Assembly (NCBI GenBank): GCA_019828545.1
Contig: JACVRA010000088.1
Span: 86,575-150,574, forward strand
Length of the DNA stretch: 64,000 nt
Direction: 5' to 3'
Source: Paracamarosporium sp. OC-R06-R3
Taxonomy: Eukaryota > Ascomycota > Dothideomycetes > Pleosporales > Didymosphaeriaceae
Part shown: positions 12,042 to 23,849 of the stretch, piece after piece
Layout: each line of letters begins with the position of its first letter
Position numbering within the stretch: position 1 is the first letter of the stretch
Notes under the pieces: generated by a model
The model's database searches: none
What the model saw: the letters and a program-made list of their open reading frames with translations, nothing else
Told to the model about the DNA's origin: nothing
Translations under genes and position numbers: made by a program

Positions 12042-13390
12042 CTATATTTCTGTTGCCGACCACTTACACTTCCAGTACCACGCCCAAATACCTTGTAAAT
12101 CAATTGCTTCGACAATTCCAAAGGGAGTTATAACCGCATCCACCACCGACCAACGGTCCAGTATTGGAAATCTATGGGCAATCTTTAAATGCCCATTAGA
12201 CTTGTTAACCGTTATCCTGAGCATGTCAAACGTGGCTTGTGATTGGTAGCGGTTCGATTCGAGGACGTATTCTTCCCCACTTGCACTTGTACTCACTAAA
12301 TGAAACCGTATAGGTCTCTCCACTCCAAAGGAGAATTCATAATGAGGTAGCCCATCTAAGTGGTTGCGCGTCACGTCGTCGTTGTCGCCTTCAATACCAT
12401 TAAAATGCATTTCTTCGGAGCTCACATAGTTGTACACTGTCTAATCATCCTCCAAGAAAAAATTGGGCTCAGTCATGAGGGAAAGATGACATGTACTGAA
12501 AGACTTGACCCCATTTATTGTAAATGGTACAGGTGGTTGAAGAGTGGGTATTGGCAGAGAGTAAAAGTTCGGCGGTTGCATCAGCCCAGCGATATTTGGG
12601 CCATGAGTGGCGTTGTTGGCAAGTGCCCAGCAAAGCTCCTGGTAGAAAAAGCCAACTGCTCGATTTGCTAGGGCGTGAAGCATGGCTAAATGGTGGGCAG
12701 TGTCTCCGGTCCTGATGGCGTGACCAAGGTGATTGGTGAGGCGGAGCCATTGAACTGAGCGAAGAAGCCGAGGAGGCTTCACGTTATGGAGCTGAGTAGT
12801 GCTAGCTAGCAGCTGTGCGGACAGATAGAAACCAGCCGCTTGGGCAACATGCCAGGTGTGACAGTCCCATGGGAGTTTGGGCGAGGCGGCGATGGTAAGT
12901 ATGGCCCGTTTTGATGATTCACCATCTGGGCATGAAGCTATCGGAATGTTGCAAATATTTTCGCATAACTGACGGAGGACGCTAGCGTCTCTGGAAAGAG
13001 CTCCAGGATCTGTTAGAGTGTGCAGTGAAATTAGCAAACTGTTAAGGTCCAGCCATAGTTAGTGTGTAACATACGATGCAAAACAGTCGTGTGCGGTAGC
13101 CAGTTCTCTACGTCCTCGCGGTTAAGCGGTTTGCTCTGGTTAGCTAAGGCGTGGGCCACTACGTATTATCTCCATCCATCTCTGTCCGTGGTAAAGCGCA
13201 AGATAGCGTTGTACGAATCTCCTAGTATATGTTGTGTCGACACAAGGTCCCGCCATGTAGTGTAGTCGTTGCAAGCAGCGTAAATGTAACGGCATGTAAG
13301 GATGAATGCAAGAGCTGAGTTGGACGGCAGTCTAATCAAAATCTTGCGCAGTAGCTCAACTGGCAGATGTTCTAGTTTAGGACACGCCAT
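12042..13390 (-). pseudogene. F-box protein gene with an in-frame stop
   Basis: The first exon (ATG at 13390) encodes an F-box: LEHLPVELLRKILIRLPSNS followed by ALAFILTCRYIYAAC, the Skp1-binding module of SCF ubiquitin ligases. A TAA at 13166-13168 interrupts the frame after DRDGW, yet the same frame continues with AHALANQSKPLNREDVENWL, which reads as genuine protein. Proposed introns are 13074-13010 (GTATGT..CTAACAG) and 12496-12437 (GTACAT..ACAG); the latter also removes a TAG at 12441-12443. The three exons then add up to 1224 nt in frame, about 407 codons with one stop. TAA is one C-to-T change from CAA. No substrate-binding repeats are recognised in the C-terminal part. It is either a recent pseudogene or a sequencing error. 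Confidence 0.7.
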
Positions 13391-14526
13391 AAGAGATGAG
13401 CGCACAGGATACTCGGAAGGAAAGAAATCAAGTAGGGTGTAGGAAACACGCTTTGATAGGACCTATAACTTGCACGATGAGGGGTTGTGATATGTTTGAG
13501 GTAGTTGTTAATTTTAGAACCCGTGCCGCAAGCATCCTGGCCTGTCCTCATAACAAATCGTATACCAGTGCCGAGGCTTCCTCCGATCGTCCTCGCCTTT
13601 TGAACGCCCCACTCTAACATTGCCATTTTAAGCGTCACACGAGGATCGGACTGGATCCTAATAAATCGCATCTTTTGACATCCACTGAACAATGCGCACT
13701 TCTGCTTATCAAACCTAATCACTGCATGCATCGTTTCGGCCGTTGAGTACACATCATATAATTCCCCCCGCTTCGGAAAAACAAAGTGAGAATGTGAAGA
13801 CTCCCGCCGTCAGCGCATCCTCATGATAATCTTTGATAAGGCTTCATTATAGTCATGTGCTTAATTCTACCTAAATTGACATCCTGTGTACGTCTCGCCG
13901 TAAGACGATCAGGAACTTAGCTGACCGTGGTAAGAAACCAGATTTAAATTGATACATCACCGCAGATATTTTAAGAGGGGTATGAGGGTAGCGTCGAAGC
14001 ATACGATATCAAACAGCTGCTAATGTGTAGTTGTTCCTCAGACACCTTAAGCCGCTCAAGGTTAAAGACACTTTCTCAATTTGTAATATAGACTGGTGTT
14101 GGGCGACCCGGCGGGTCGGCCCTAGGCTCTAGAGTTGGAGTCACGCACTGAATGCTGTACCGTTACTAATCTGTGGGTTTATATTTTCTCGTCAACAGTC
14201 CTTTGGAGTCGTTGCATCTCAATCTGTAAGATCAACAAGCTGACCATGATATCATGAGATTTTTAGAATTTTCGTAGTGAGTTCCTCGATTATGGATTAT
14301 TACTTGAGCTTGTGGGCCCTGATAGGCAGTTCCCTTCTGCTGGAGCTTCTATCTCTTCTCGTTGTATGTCCGCTATGGGCAAGGCATCACCAGGAAGATG
14401 ACTTTCGGATGGCTTTCGTCAACGTGCTTGTTTGATCAAGAATTTATAATTGTGTAATGAAAGCTGAAGGGCAAACTAATTTGGTTTGCTTATAGTATAA
14501 CTGGTATGGAGTTTTCGTATGGACGA
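13391..14526. other. Intergenic region, relatively AT-rich
   Basis: 1.1 kb upstream of the F-box start and downstream of the DUF3176 gene. A minus-strand frame at 13372-13752 (126 codons) has no recognisable domain. No repeat or RNA gene was identified. Confidence 0.45.
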
Positions 14527-16711
14527 CTAGAGCTCGTCCTTACCCTCCTCTCTACGTATCCAAATCCTTTGTCTTAGGCCTCGCGGTTGCGTTTTAGGAT
14601 TTTCGATCAATCGTATTTCCAGATTTCTCACTTTCTTTTCGATATCGCTAGGCGTCGTCGCATCCATGCTCCCAGGCTCCGGTCGCCATTCGCTATGCAA
14701 CAGCAAAGCAAGTGGGCTGTATTTCCATATTCCCACTCGCCGTTTACGAGTCGATATGATAGTACCTACAAGAAGTACAGCTACTGTGACTAGGAGAGCA
14801 GCAGGTAGCGCAAGCCAAGCCCATCTTACAGACACATGCTGTTGGTCAACGTACACGTCTCCGGGAACACGATGACTAAGAGCAAAAAAATTGGCGGGGA
14901 GACCGGTAGAATTCTGGGGATCGTTTTGAAGCTGTAGGATTGTATCGTTCGAACGAAGTGCTATAGTCATGTAATACGCTAAGTTCTGCATCGCCTCGGT
15001 GATATTTGGAGACATATATAGCATTGTAAGGACCTGGTCCCCAATAAGTGCGTTAGTTGCGCTCGTGGAGACGTTCTTACCACTCCTTCCGTGTACGAAC
15101 ATAGCAGGCACCGTTGTTAGGTAGAAATCAAACTCAGTATCGAGTTTTATTGTGACAGGTGTTTCGTTGCAGCGCGTTGTTGAACCAGGGCCACACTTTG
15201 GTTTGTAGGTGTAGGCGTAGACGGATCCAACTCCACTGGGGCTGTCGTAAGATTCTGCTCGGGTCACTTCGCTCAAAGTCTTCTCTGTGTACACGCCATT
15301 TTCCACATTTGCACTTATTTCGTGCATGCAAGTGTAGAAGCTGCAAATTCCCGAGTCCAGTGTACTTGTGTTGCTAATGTATGGAGTTTCTCTGTAAGTG
15401 ACCATGTTATCTTTAGCCCGAACCCATTGGATCTCAAGCACCAGAGTGGTCGGCACAGTAGATCCAGGAAAAGCGTGGATATTGTTTTTTGCATCTGTGT
15501 ATCGCAGATATCGACTGTCCATGAAAAGTACAGTGGACCCTTCGTCAGGCACAGTTTTCCCGGGATCAAAAAGTGGGGGCGATCCTGTTTTGTTTGTAAT
15601 TTCGGGATTATTCATGATGTCTTGGAGTACAGCAGACCTGCTAATCTTACAGACATTTGAAAGCTCATCTTCGGCGTCAGTTTCTGTTGGGTGGCATTCC
15701 AGCGCATAACGATCACTTGTATCGATGCACTGAACACCAACGGCAAGTGTATTGAACGGATCCCAAGTACAATTTCCGGACGGACAGTAGTAAGGTGGTT
15801 GAGGAAGGGATACCATGCCGGATGATAGTAGTCCAGAATACATAGCACTTTTCATATTGAACGGGAAGGAACCTCCTTCCACTATTGCCTGGTTAGCGTT
15901 CTGATGGCTATGAGGACGTGAAAATCAGATATACTATTGCTGCGGGATCAACGTACAGGACATGAGGGTGTCGAAAGACATCGAGGAACGAGTGCCGTTG
16001 TATGTACGTGCCATGGATGCATAAGCAGTGGAGTTATCATGTACAACTCTAGTATAGTACAGGAGAACGCTTTGTTGGAAAAAGGGACCAACAACAATGG
16101 CAACAAGCGATGCCACTACTCCAAGGTATGCGAGGGAGCTGTTCACGCTATTAGAATTTAGACCACAACCCTTAGCAGCACTAGAAGGCGCACCTTCTAA
16201 TTCCAACATAGAGTGCTTGTATGCCTCCAATAGGGCCTCGACTGGCATCGTCAAAGGCAATTATGTGCCGCATTGGCCTCTGATTTGAGGAAAGCCAGAC
16301 CCAGCATAGCTGGCTTATGCAACTCGCGACAGGGACCATTACTCCCGCACGGAACAGCATAGATGCAAACGATAGGACAGTATTAAGGGTGATATCTGTG
16401 GACCATGATGGACTGACCCGGTTATTGCATGTCGCTAATAGCACGATCACGGCAATCAGAACTGAAGTGCCGAGTGCAAGACCAAGTATCTCGTATAGCC
16501 ACGTGCTGGGAAGAAGGACTGAAGATGTAGACTTTGTTGAATTGATCGCCTTTTCTAGCCTTTCGGGACTCGCTTGCTCGTCATCAGAGTTTGAAATCCC
16601 TTCATCCGAAGCTAATAGGTAATATGTTTGATACGGAGGTATTTCTTCCGAGGTTGGCGATTCTCTCGAGGCTACGTGCACTACTTCCCCGGAACGGGAG
16701 TGGTCAGACAT
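14527..16711 (-). CDS. DUF3176 multi-pass membrane protein
   Basis: Three exons on the minus strand: 16711-16194, 16147-15957 and 15881-14527 (2064 nt, 687 aa). The introns are GTGCGC..TAATAG (46 bp) and GTACGT..GCTAACC..TAG (75 bp). N-terminal hallmarks of the family are WLYEILGLALGTSVLI, two further hydrophobic segments with LCWVWLSSNQRP, and FDDASRGPIGG. After the second exon (LAYLGVVASLVAIVVGPFFQQ spans a membrane segment) comes a long extracytoplasmic region with paired cysteines (YYCPSGNCTWDPF, CSFYTCMHE). A final helix (WLALPAALLVTVAVLLVG) and the GIWKYSPLALLLHSEW tail close the protein. The family is common in filamentous ascomycetes and has no established function. Length and motif order are normal. 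Confidence 0.88.
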
Positions 16712-18481
16712 ATTTGGTTAGGTATAAGCTTGTAAGAGGACTTAGTGAGGCAAGGCAAAGATTCTTCATCTTCGAGGAGACGGACTTTGGTAAAGAGATA
16801 TCTACACTCGGACTTCATGGGGGCTTAGCGCCAAACGCCAAACGCCTGACACAGCCTACCACAGCTAAGCAACTTTGATCCGGATTGTCGATACAATAAT
16901 AGGCCAGCGAGGAATAAGGACATCATTGGACAAATGAAGGTCGATAGCGATAATCACGTCAGGAGGATTGGCCCGAACAATAAGCGAATTTCCCGAAACG
17001 GTTTAGTTCCGCTATCTGGTTGTATGAACACTTGAACACTGGAGTTCGATTACTCATCGCAACCGCGGCATAGTGACTTAAGTCTTACCCAATACCAATA
17101 CATCGTCTAGTGAATGAAGACACTGTCTGATTCCGTGGTGTTAAGAAAGATCGACCCAAAACTCCAACTGCTCTATTGTAAGTGGCCAGGTAAAGTAAGA
17201 ACAACNNNNNNNNNNNNNNNNNNNNNNNNNNNNNNNNNNNNNNNNNNNNNNNNNNNNNNNNNNNNNNNNNNNNNNNNNNNNNNNNNNNNNNNNNNNNNNN
17301 NNNNNNNNNNNNNNNNNNNNNNGCCTTATAGAAACTATGTGACGTAGTTACATCTATTGTATCTTTCACAGTACCACTATGCGTATATGTGATTGATCTT
17401 GTCCTGGCCCACTTTCTGCTTCTTTGAAGCAATTTCAGTTAGTAAATAGCGGGTTAAATTTTTGACGGCCTCATTATAATTGTGTAACCGATAGATAGCG
17501 ATGGTGGATTAATTAAATAGCAGCGTAGTAGTGGCGATGTATAACCTAAATCAAAATTCCCCTGCAATCACCCATTTGTGTTGGCTATTTTGCTGCGGCT
17601 AGCCCTCTGTATCAACAAGGCAGAGTTACATGAACATCCCATTCTTTCAAATATTAAAAACCCAGACATGCGCTACAATGGGGTAGCAATCTCCGTTTTC
17701 TTGCTATTGACCTTAAGCATTGGTTGGAAAGCCACTACGATACTCTTGGCGATCCGACCACGAATGTTGTAGTGGAGTAACGCACTGTGAAGATCAAGAC
17801 AAGTACTATACATGTTTAGACGCCACAGTATGTTACACTGCTGGGATCAAGAAGCATACCCAACGCCTTAAGTTGTGCTGGGGCTATCGTGCTGGGGCTG
17901 TTGTGCTGGGGCCAACATGTGACGAAGCGAAGGTCTCTTACGGTACACGTTGAGGGATATATAGAACACACCAGCTTGCTCCACTATGCATTTAGATAAG
18001 TGGGACATACCCAAATAGGTGTTATGTGAACGCGTATGGAAGCACATTGATGTCGATCAGATATCTACTCAACAAGGCTGATAGGGTATCTCAATATTGG
18101 GTTCCCTAGAGATAATGTTTTGGCATAGCATAGGCCACGTCAAAACTGACAAGAAAGCTGAGGCGGTCAATCATGCAGAGGTGTGCACTCAATCAATCAG
18201 GCTGATGCGGGCATGTAGCTGATTGGTGGCGAAGATCCTAGAACATACGCTGTACGACAGTAATGCGGACCAAGACTGCTTATTGATCCACATTTACCGA
18301 CGCGATGGGCAAGCGAAAGCCTATAATCGCCGTTTTGCGACGGTAGGCAAACTGATCCGAACGGTAAGCCTAGTTCTTGATGCGGTTCAGCTCTGCAGTC
18401 CAGGTTTACGAATATTGAGACGGTGTCCTGCACGCCCAAGAAGGCTTCTGGAGATATTGAGCCTCACCACTCTCCAAAGAC
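16712..18481. other. Gene-poor interval containing an assembly gap
   Basis: 1.8 kb between the divergent DUF3176 and rhodopsin-like genes. It contains 117 unknown bases. The short frames show nothing recognisable. A short imperfect repeat of GTGCTGGGG occurs around 17876-17911. Confidence 0.5.
17206..17322. other. Assembly gap (run of N)
   Basis: 117 consecutive undetermined bases. Sequence on both sides is non-coding by eye, so no gene is visibly cut by the gap. Confidence 0.99.
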
Positions 18482-19822
18482 ATGACTCTCATTGCACCCC
18501 ACAATCCTATCGGCATATCTGCTGTCGTTGTCGGCGCGATTGGAGGACTGTTCGCTGTCGTCGCTGTCCTCTTGAGGATCTGGGCGAGGAACCTCCAAAA
18601 GGCATCACTGGACGCAAGCGATTATACGTGCATAATCGCTTTGGTAATTTCACGACGTCAAGGTTCATTCTCGGCACTGACTCGGATCAGGTTGTGGCGT
18701 TGGCCCTGGTGGCATCAACAATTGACAGTTAGACAATCTGAGAGAATTGATCATTCGAATCTATACTGACCTAGATGTAGCCGTCGTCCAGGGACTTGGG
18801 CTGCCAACTCAAAAGCTGACTCCTGAGCAAATCAGCAGGTTTTCAAAGGTGAGCCGCTCCGAAAAACTGATGTGTCGGCTCGAGCTCACCATATCTCCAA
18901 TAGGGAATGCTGGCCGGAATCTACACTTGGACCACTAGTAACACTCTCGTCAGGATTTCAATGATCCTGATGTACATTCGGCTCTTCCCGTCTCGAACGT
19001 TTACCCGAATCTGCTATGCATTCCTAGGTGTGAATGTCGCATATCTAATCGCAAACTACATTGGCGCAGGGCTCATATGCCGCCCTTTTGCATATTATTG
19101 GGACCAAACAATCGAAGGTGGACACTGCGATGATAGACAGCGCTTCTACTTGTGGAATGGCGTGCAAAACCTCGTTTCGGACGTCGTACTAGTTGCAATG
19201 CCAATGCCATTCTTGTGGAACCTCCATATGCCATGGTCAAAGAAGCTCCCTCTTATCTTTTTGTTTGGAATGGGATTTGGGTCAGTATATTCCCTAGAGA
19301 TCAAGCTGCTTCTTTCTGACCGTGTCTTTCAGAATCTGTGTCATCACTCTCATGCGCACAATCGAAATAGCGAACGCTGACCTGGAAGATGTCACCCACG
19401 ACTACGGATCAGTACGCATACTATCCATACTTGAGCCTTTGTTGGGGATCATCAACTGCAGCTTACCAATGATGCGTCCTGTGCTTTCACAACTTGCCAA
19501 GATAGCTGGCTTCAACAAGAGCAGCATCGATGGCAATAGGACTAGCCACCCACATGTGCTTTCAATTGGTTCTAAGCGCACTCGTGGTAAAACCCCCGAC
19601 TGTTACCCTCTCGATACAATGGTCACGACGGACGGTGACTTCCATATAGGCCCTGAGAGGAGCGATGTGAAGGACGAGAGTGATTCACTGAAAGGGCTAG
19701 TGAGAGAGAGACAGAAGTCCGATGTGTTATCAGAGGAGAATAAGGCATTAGATCTAACGACAAGTCTGAGTCGTGATGCTGAGAGTCTGTCATTGGGCAC
19801 AGGATCAGTAAACAAGTATTGA
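18482..19822 (+). CDS. Fungal rhodopsin-domain (PTH11/SAT4-like) seven-helix membrane protein
   Basis: Five exons: 18482-18643, 18691-18727, 18775-18848, 18904-19280 and 19333-19822 (1140 nt, 379 aa). All junctions have GT..AG ends and keep frame. The protein starts with a helix (GISAVVVGAIGGLFAVVAVL) and the LRIWARNL motif, then DASDYTCIIAL. Later come GLGLPTQKLTPEQ, MLAGIYTWTTSNTLVRISMI, LFPSRTF, LICRPFAYYWD, the extracellular CDDRQRFYLWNGVQNLVSD and MRTIEIANADLEDVTHDYGS. This is the pfam family of fungal rhodopsin-like proteins; no retinal lysine is inferred. Some relatives are surface-sensing receptors, but most are uncharacterised. A hydrophilic Ser/Asp/Glu-rich C-terminal tail lies in the cytosol by family topology. 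Confidence 0.9.
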
Positions 19823-19984
19823 GGGCCGTTACTGGTAGTATCATAGATTCGACTACGTTTTGACAATTTTGTAGCCAAGGTACAGGTTGTTGATTATTCA
19901 CACCAACGTAAATCGTGCTACTCGCTGTCCGAAAAAGTCACTATCCAGTTCATATTGTGCACTATCGCGTCAATTCTGAGCAGC

Positions 19985-20290
19985 CTACGAGGATGTTGTC
20001 CTGATGTTCTTTTGACGTGCTGACATAACAGTCTGGAAAGCCTCGAGGCGTATGCGGTAGTTGATCTGCACGGCTTGATCGTTCGCGACATTATCTCGAA
20101 TTTCAAGTCGGTCAATATTTTTCCATATATCATCGCCCGACGTGCCATTGATCTGGAAGGACTTACCAAATGCCACGTTGTTTAGAATGACGTCATCCAA
20201 GAGTGTTTTATCACCACTTTATTCGCTGCCATTGTCGCTGGCGAGAGACAGGAGATCGTCCGGGGTGAGTGGTACGGTACCGTCATCTGA
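19985..20290 (-). pseudogene. Unrecognised coding-like remnant
   Basis: A minus-strand frame reads as plausible protein for about 100 codons (segments VPLTPDDLLSLASDNGS and DDVILNNVAFGKSFQING, then an alternating-hydrophobicity stretch). One TAA interrupts it near 20220 and no ATG is in frame. I do not recognise the family. It could be a relic or the last exon of a small unannotated gene. Confidence 0.25.
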
Positions 20291-20692
20291 ATGAGTCAGC
20301 TACTGATTAAAAACATCATATGTAACAGAGGCACGCGAACTGCCCTTACTTTTAGTCGATGCTTACAGGTTTGGCCATTTGTGATAAGAGATTGTTGATA
20401 TCAAGTACTATTATATGTGTGTACTAAGTATACTTTGCACAGTATGTATTGAAGATACTTGATTGCCTAGACTGGGTAAAATGTCATGCCAACATCAACA
20501 TATGAAGAATAGCTGTAATATTTTAGAATATTCCACTATATAAGGATACTGTTAAAGGAATGTGTATATGTATGTGCATGTGCCAAATCAGGACAGTAAA
20601 CAACCGCGCTCACATCCTCCGATAGCGTACCGTAATCCAAGCATTCGTCTGCAAACTTGACCGTGAGTAAGGAAATCAGCTACGATGGTACT

Positions 20693-21137
20693 CTAGTTTC
20701 CGTCGTTTCGGCACTGTGAAAAGGTCATCAACAAATAGCCTAACAGACCCTTACCAGAAAAACTTACGCAAACAGAGATAACATCATTACCGCATTTACC
20801 AGAGCGAGAATCGGTGCGGCACTTGTAACTATATCGCGCGGTCAGTATTATCAAAGCTGTCGAGCGTTTCATCGTTCGGGACCTACACTGTGCCAGAATT
20901 GGTTGTGTATTTGTTAAACTTGATCGGTGAAGGCGTGCATCCGAACTTGCCTTGCGTGCATGGATTTTTGTTGGTTGTCAAGCTATCGGTAACCTTGCAA
21001 TTGGCGTCATAGACGCTCCATCTGCTGATTCCATGTCCGAGCTTCTGCTGGTTGCCAATGCCGTAGTTGAAGCCAGGGCAGATGGCAACAGTGAAGCCGG
21101 ACAAGGACGCAGCAAGGATGGCAGCAGAGAAATACAT
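20693..21137 (-). CDS. Small cysteine-rich secreted protein (effector candidate)
   Basis: Three exons on the minus strand: 21137-20887, 20828-20768 and 20713-20693 (333 nt, 110 aa). The introns are GTAGGT..TAG (58 bp) and GTAAGT..CAG (54 bp). A clear signal peptide (MYFSAAILAASLSGFTVA) is followed by a mature chain of about 92 residues with eight cysteines in the contexts ICPGF, DANCKV, NPCTQ, FGCTP, YKCRT, GKCGN and SVCCRN. The CC pair near the C-terminus and the even cysteine count suggest four disulfides. Similar small secreted proteins occur in plant-associated Dothideomycetes by my recollection, without known activity. Wide gene-poor flanks (0.8 kb to the nearest gene on one side, 1.8 kb on the other) are typical of effector loci. 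Function is unknown and no enzyme motif is seen. Confidence 0.8.
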
Positions 21138-22936
21138 GTTGATGGCGCGACTTGTTATATATTCAAGAAGTTGATGAAGGTGTGGTGAATTTGCTCTGTG
21201 TAGAAATTGTTGAGTAGTTGTCGTGTGATGGTATTTCTCTCCTGGCCTTCTGCACCTTCTTATACTGCAGGCTCGTTACACTGCTCGTTTGTCCTTTGCG
21301 TATTGTTGTTCGACAGCGTGCCTGAGCCTCCACTATGACGTGCAATGTCGCACTTCGTCCACTGTTGATTATGCGGACTCTTGCACATCTCTAAGCTTAC
21401 ACTGACTTCTTCTACGGCGGCTAAGCTTGCCTAAAGTCAGGGACTGATATTCGGGCGCCTAAGTGCTCATTTCATAACTGCTGACTGAACATCGGTCAGA
21501 CTTAACGAGAAGCCAGCTATGCTACGACTTGATGAAGCTCGGCAAAGCCGTCTGTGTAATAGTGCCCTTCCACCTTCCGATTGGGTTCGAGTGCTAGTGG
21601 GCCACCTGCTTAGAATTGTCTCCAAATCTTCGCTTTCGACCCATACAGGAACAATGCGGATGCAGCCCGCATGAGTTACTTAGAAATGACTATGGACAAG
21701 GAAAATCAAGAAGGACCGGCTGAGCATCTTTATAGTGATATCGCTTTTGGTGGCCCGAACTGTTGAACATTGAGAATCTGGAGCCAAATACTGGGACCTC
21801 AAATCGATGATCACCATTCGATGTGTGAAGAGCGCAAAGGTGGGACCAATGCATGCATGTGGTCCTAAGCTAGATTAGTTTCACACCAAGCCGTATAACA
21901 AGTTGGCTTGGTGTCGAGCAAATGAATTGACATGGTCAAGATCGATAAGATTAGCTGCGTTGAAACATGCACGGTAGGTTGATTGAGAGCCTGCTCAATT
22001 GACAGCCTAAGCTAAAGTCAGACACAAAGGAGACGATCTCGTGTATAAATAATTGTTGGTTGCCTAACAAAATACGTCACTAACACGCTCAATGCGGGAA
22101 TTCAGCTGAGCAGGGCCTGATCTTCACTCGGTTTAGCCACGTTATTCGCAGCTATTCCCGGTTTGACGGGCTTGGCGAACAGCTGACACGTCTTAGACGA
22201 GCGGTCCTCAGAGGCTGGGATTTCCCTAACCGTTCCCCACATTTACCAATTAGCATATCCGAATGATAGTTTCAATACTAGTGTACACTTTCTAGTAGCC
22301 TTCGCAGAGGCGTTAGCTTATTATTAATCCTTCGACGTGTTCATGAAGTTGACTTAAGTTGTATATGCTACACTGTAATTTTACTGACAATGGTAACACT
22401 AAGAGAGGCTTCCGACCATAATTCGTAGAAAGTGATAGATTTTTCGATGTGATATCTTCTAAATGGTAAGATGAATGTTATAGTGGAAATGCTACCTCGC
22501 AGAAATGAAAAGCGCATCGGAACTTGGATCATACAGCAGACTTTGGTCAGCCCTATGAGTCAGTAGCCTCATTAGAAGAGATTCAAAGAAGTCACCTCAA
22601 GGATCAAAGTATATAGCGAGACCACGCTGACTTATCACATAGAACCATCTGACACATCAGCCTCCTTGTTTTTGGTGGAAACCTGCATCGAACTGGTCGC
22701 TTTGTCTGGAATTGGATCAAAAGTGTTCCCCACAACATGAGAGAAAGGCTTCTCAGCTGGCGACTAGTATGATATCCCAGCATGAATCGATTCTGAGACT
22801 TTGATGATATGGTTCAATTTGAGCGAAGCACCTGGGACATATCCCCTAAGGAATCTGTTGCCTTCAAATACTGAGTAGATTTTGTGGTACGTGTCTTTGG
22901 GGAACCTGCGGCTTGGATAGTCAAAATCCTGCTGGA
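21138..22936. other. Gene-poor interval
   Basis: 1.8 kb without an open frame of note on either strand. It holds the promoter of the small secreted protein at the left end. No inverted repeats, tandem arrays or RNA genes were recognised. Confidence 0.5.
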
Positions 22937-23490
22937 TTAAGCATTCAGAGCTTCAACGAGGGCATCATTGGCTTTGCGCACTATCTTTTTAAAATGTGTG
23001 TCTGCACCAGGCCTCAGCTGTGAATGATAGTTCCAGATATGGTTTAGATAGATTTCGTCGGCGAGAAAGTCGCATGGAGCGGTACGTTCGATGCACAGCT
23101 CGTTTATACTACTTGCCATGGTTGTAAGGCTCACTCCATCCGCTGAGGGATAGTCGATACCGCAGATGATACTTTCATTCCCAATGTCGTCATATATATA
23201 TGAAAGACAAACAGCCGATCATTAGCACACCGCCTAGAGAGCGGAAAGTGCCTAACTGAAAGTCGACAAAGGTGAAAACGTTGCTTCCAGTTCGGAAATC
23301 TGCTTGAATTTCGTGTTCGCCAGCACACCCCAATGCTAGCGCCTGAAGGAAAAAGATTTGTCGATGTTATTCGAGGACACCATGGTCTATACGTGCATAA
23401 TGAAGCGCATTTGAAAGCGTGAGTCCTGCAATTCCGGCCCCGACTACGATGACTCTGAACGGCTGTTTGCATTCGATAGCAGTTGATTGT
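22937..23490 (-). pseudogene. Shattered FAD-dependent monooxygenase relic (PaxM-like)
   Basis: Reading the minus strand, the N-terminal Rossmann segment FRVIVVGAGIAGLTLSNAL (GxGxxG plus the family hydrophobic pattern) is intact. It is followed by a TAA where the FAD-binding Glu-Lys would continue. The next family blocks, PSGASIG and ISELEATFSPLSTF, are recognisable only by changing frame twice. A further open stretch at 22937-23134 ends the relic and is not clearly from the same family. The expected ATG position reads ATA. Members with this N-terminus are epoxidase/hydroxylase enzymes of terpenoid and polyketide pathways. Multiple frameshifts and stops make it non-functional. Confidence 0.6.
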
Positions 23491-23849
23491 ATCCTCTAGT
23501 GAAAGGATCTGGATTGACTCGAAACTAGCGTGGTCCGAAGGAAGTCACACCGAATCCATCGCGCGTTGTGGTCGGAAAGGTGCGGAGCTGCGAATCGCGG
23601 AGCTTCCGGATTGGGAAGCGATCTTCGGAACGGTACGGGGCTGCAACCACGAAGCTTCTGGATCGGAACGCAGGTCGGAGCGTCTGTAATTCCGACTCAC
23701 GGCTGCTTCCTTGAATATCGGCTTTATCATTGCGGAGGTAACCATGCAAAAGAATATAAGAGTTCCAGTCTGCACACCTTAGTCGTAGTCCACTTGCAGC
23801 ATCTAAAAGTCAGTGTATCACTTATAACAAAACCCCTCCTTGTAGTGAA

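Noticed and set aside
12441..12443. TAG between two F-box gene frames read as a second nonsense mutation
   Set aside because: A 60 bp intron (12496-12437) with GT..AG ends removes it and keeps the frame, so a stop mutation is not required there.
13372..13752. Minus-strand frame of 126 codons upstream of the F-box gene
   Set aside because: No ATG-linked domain, no splice link to the F-box exon and no recognisable family.
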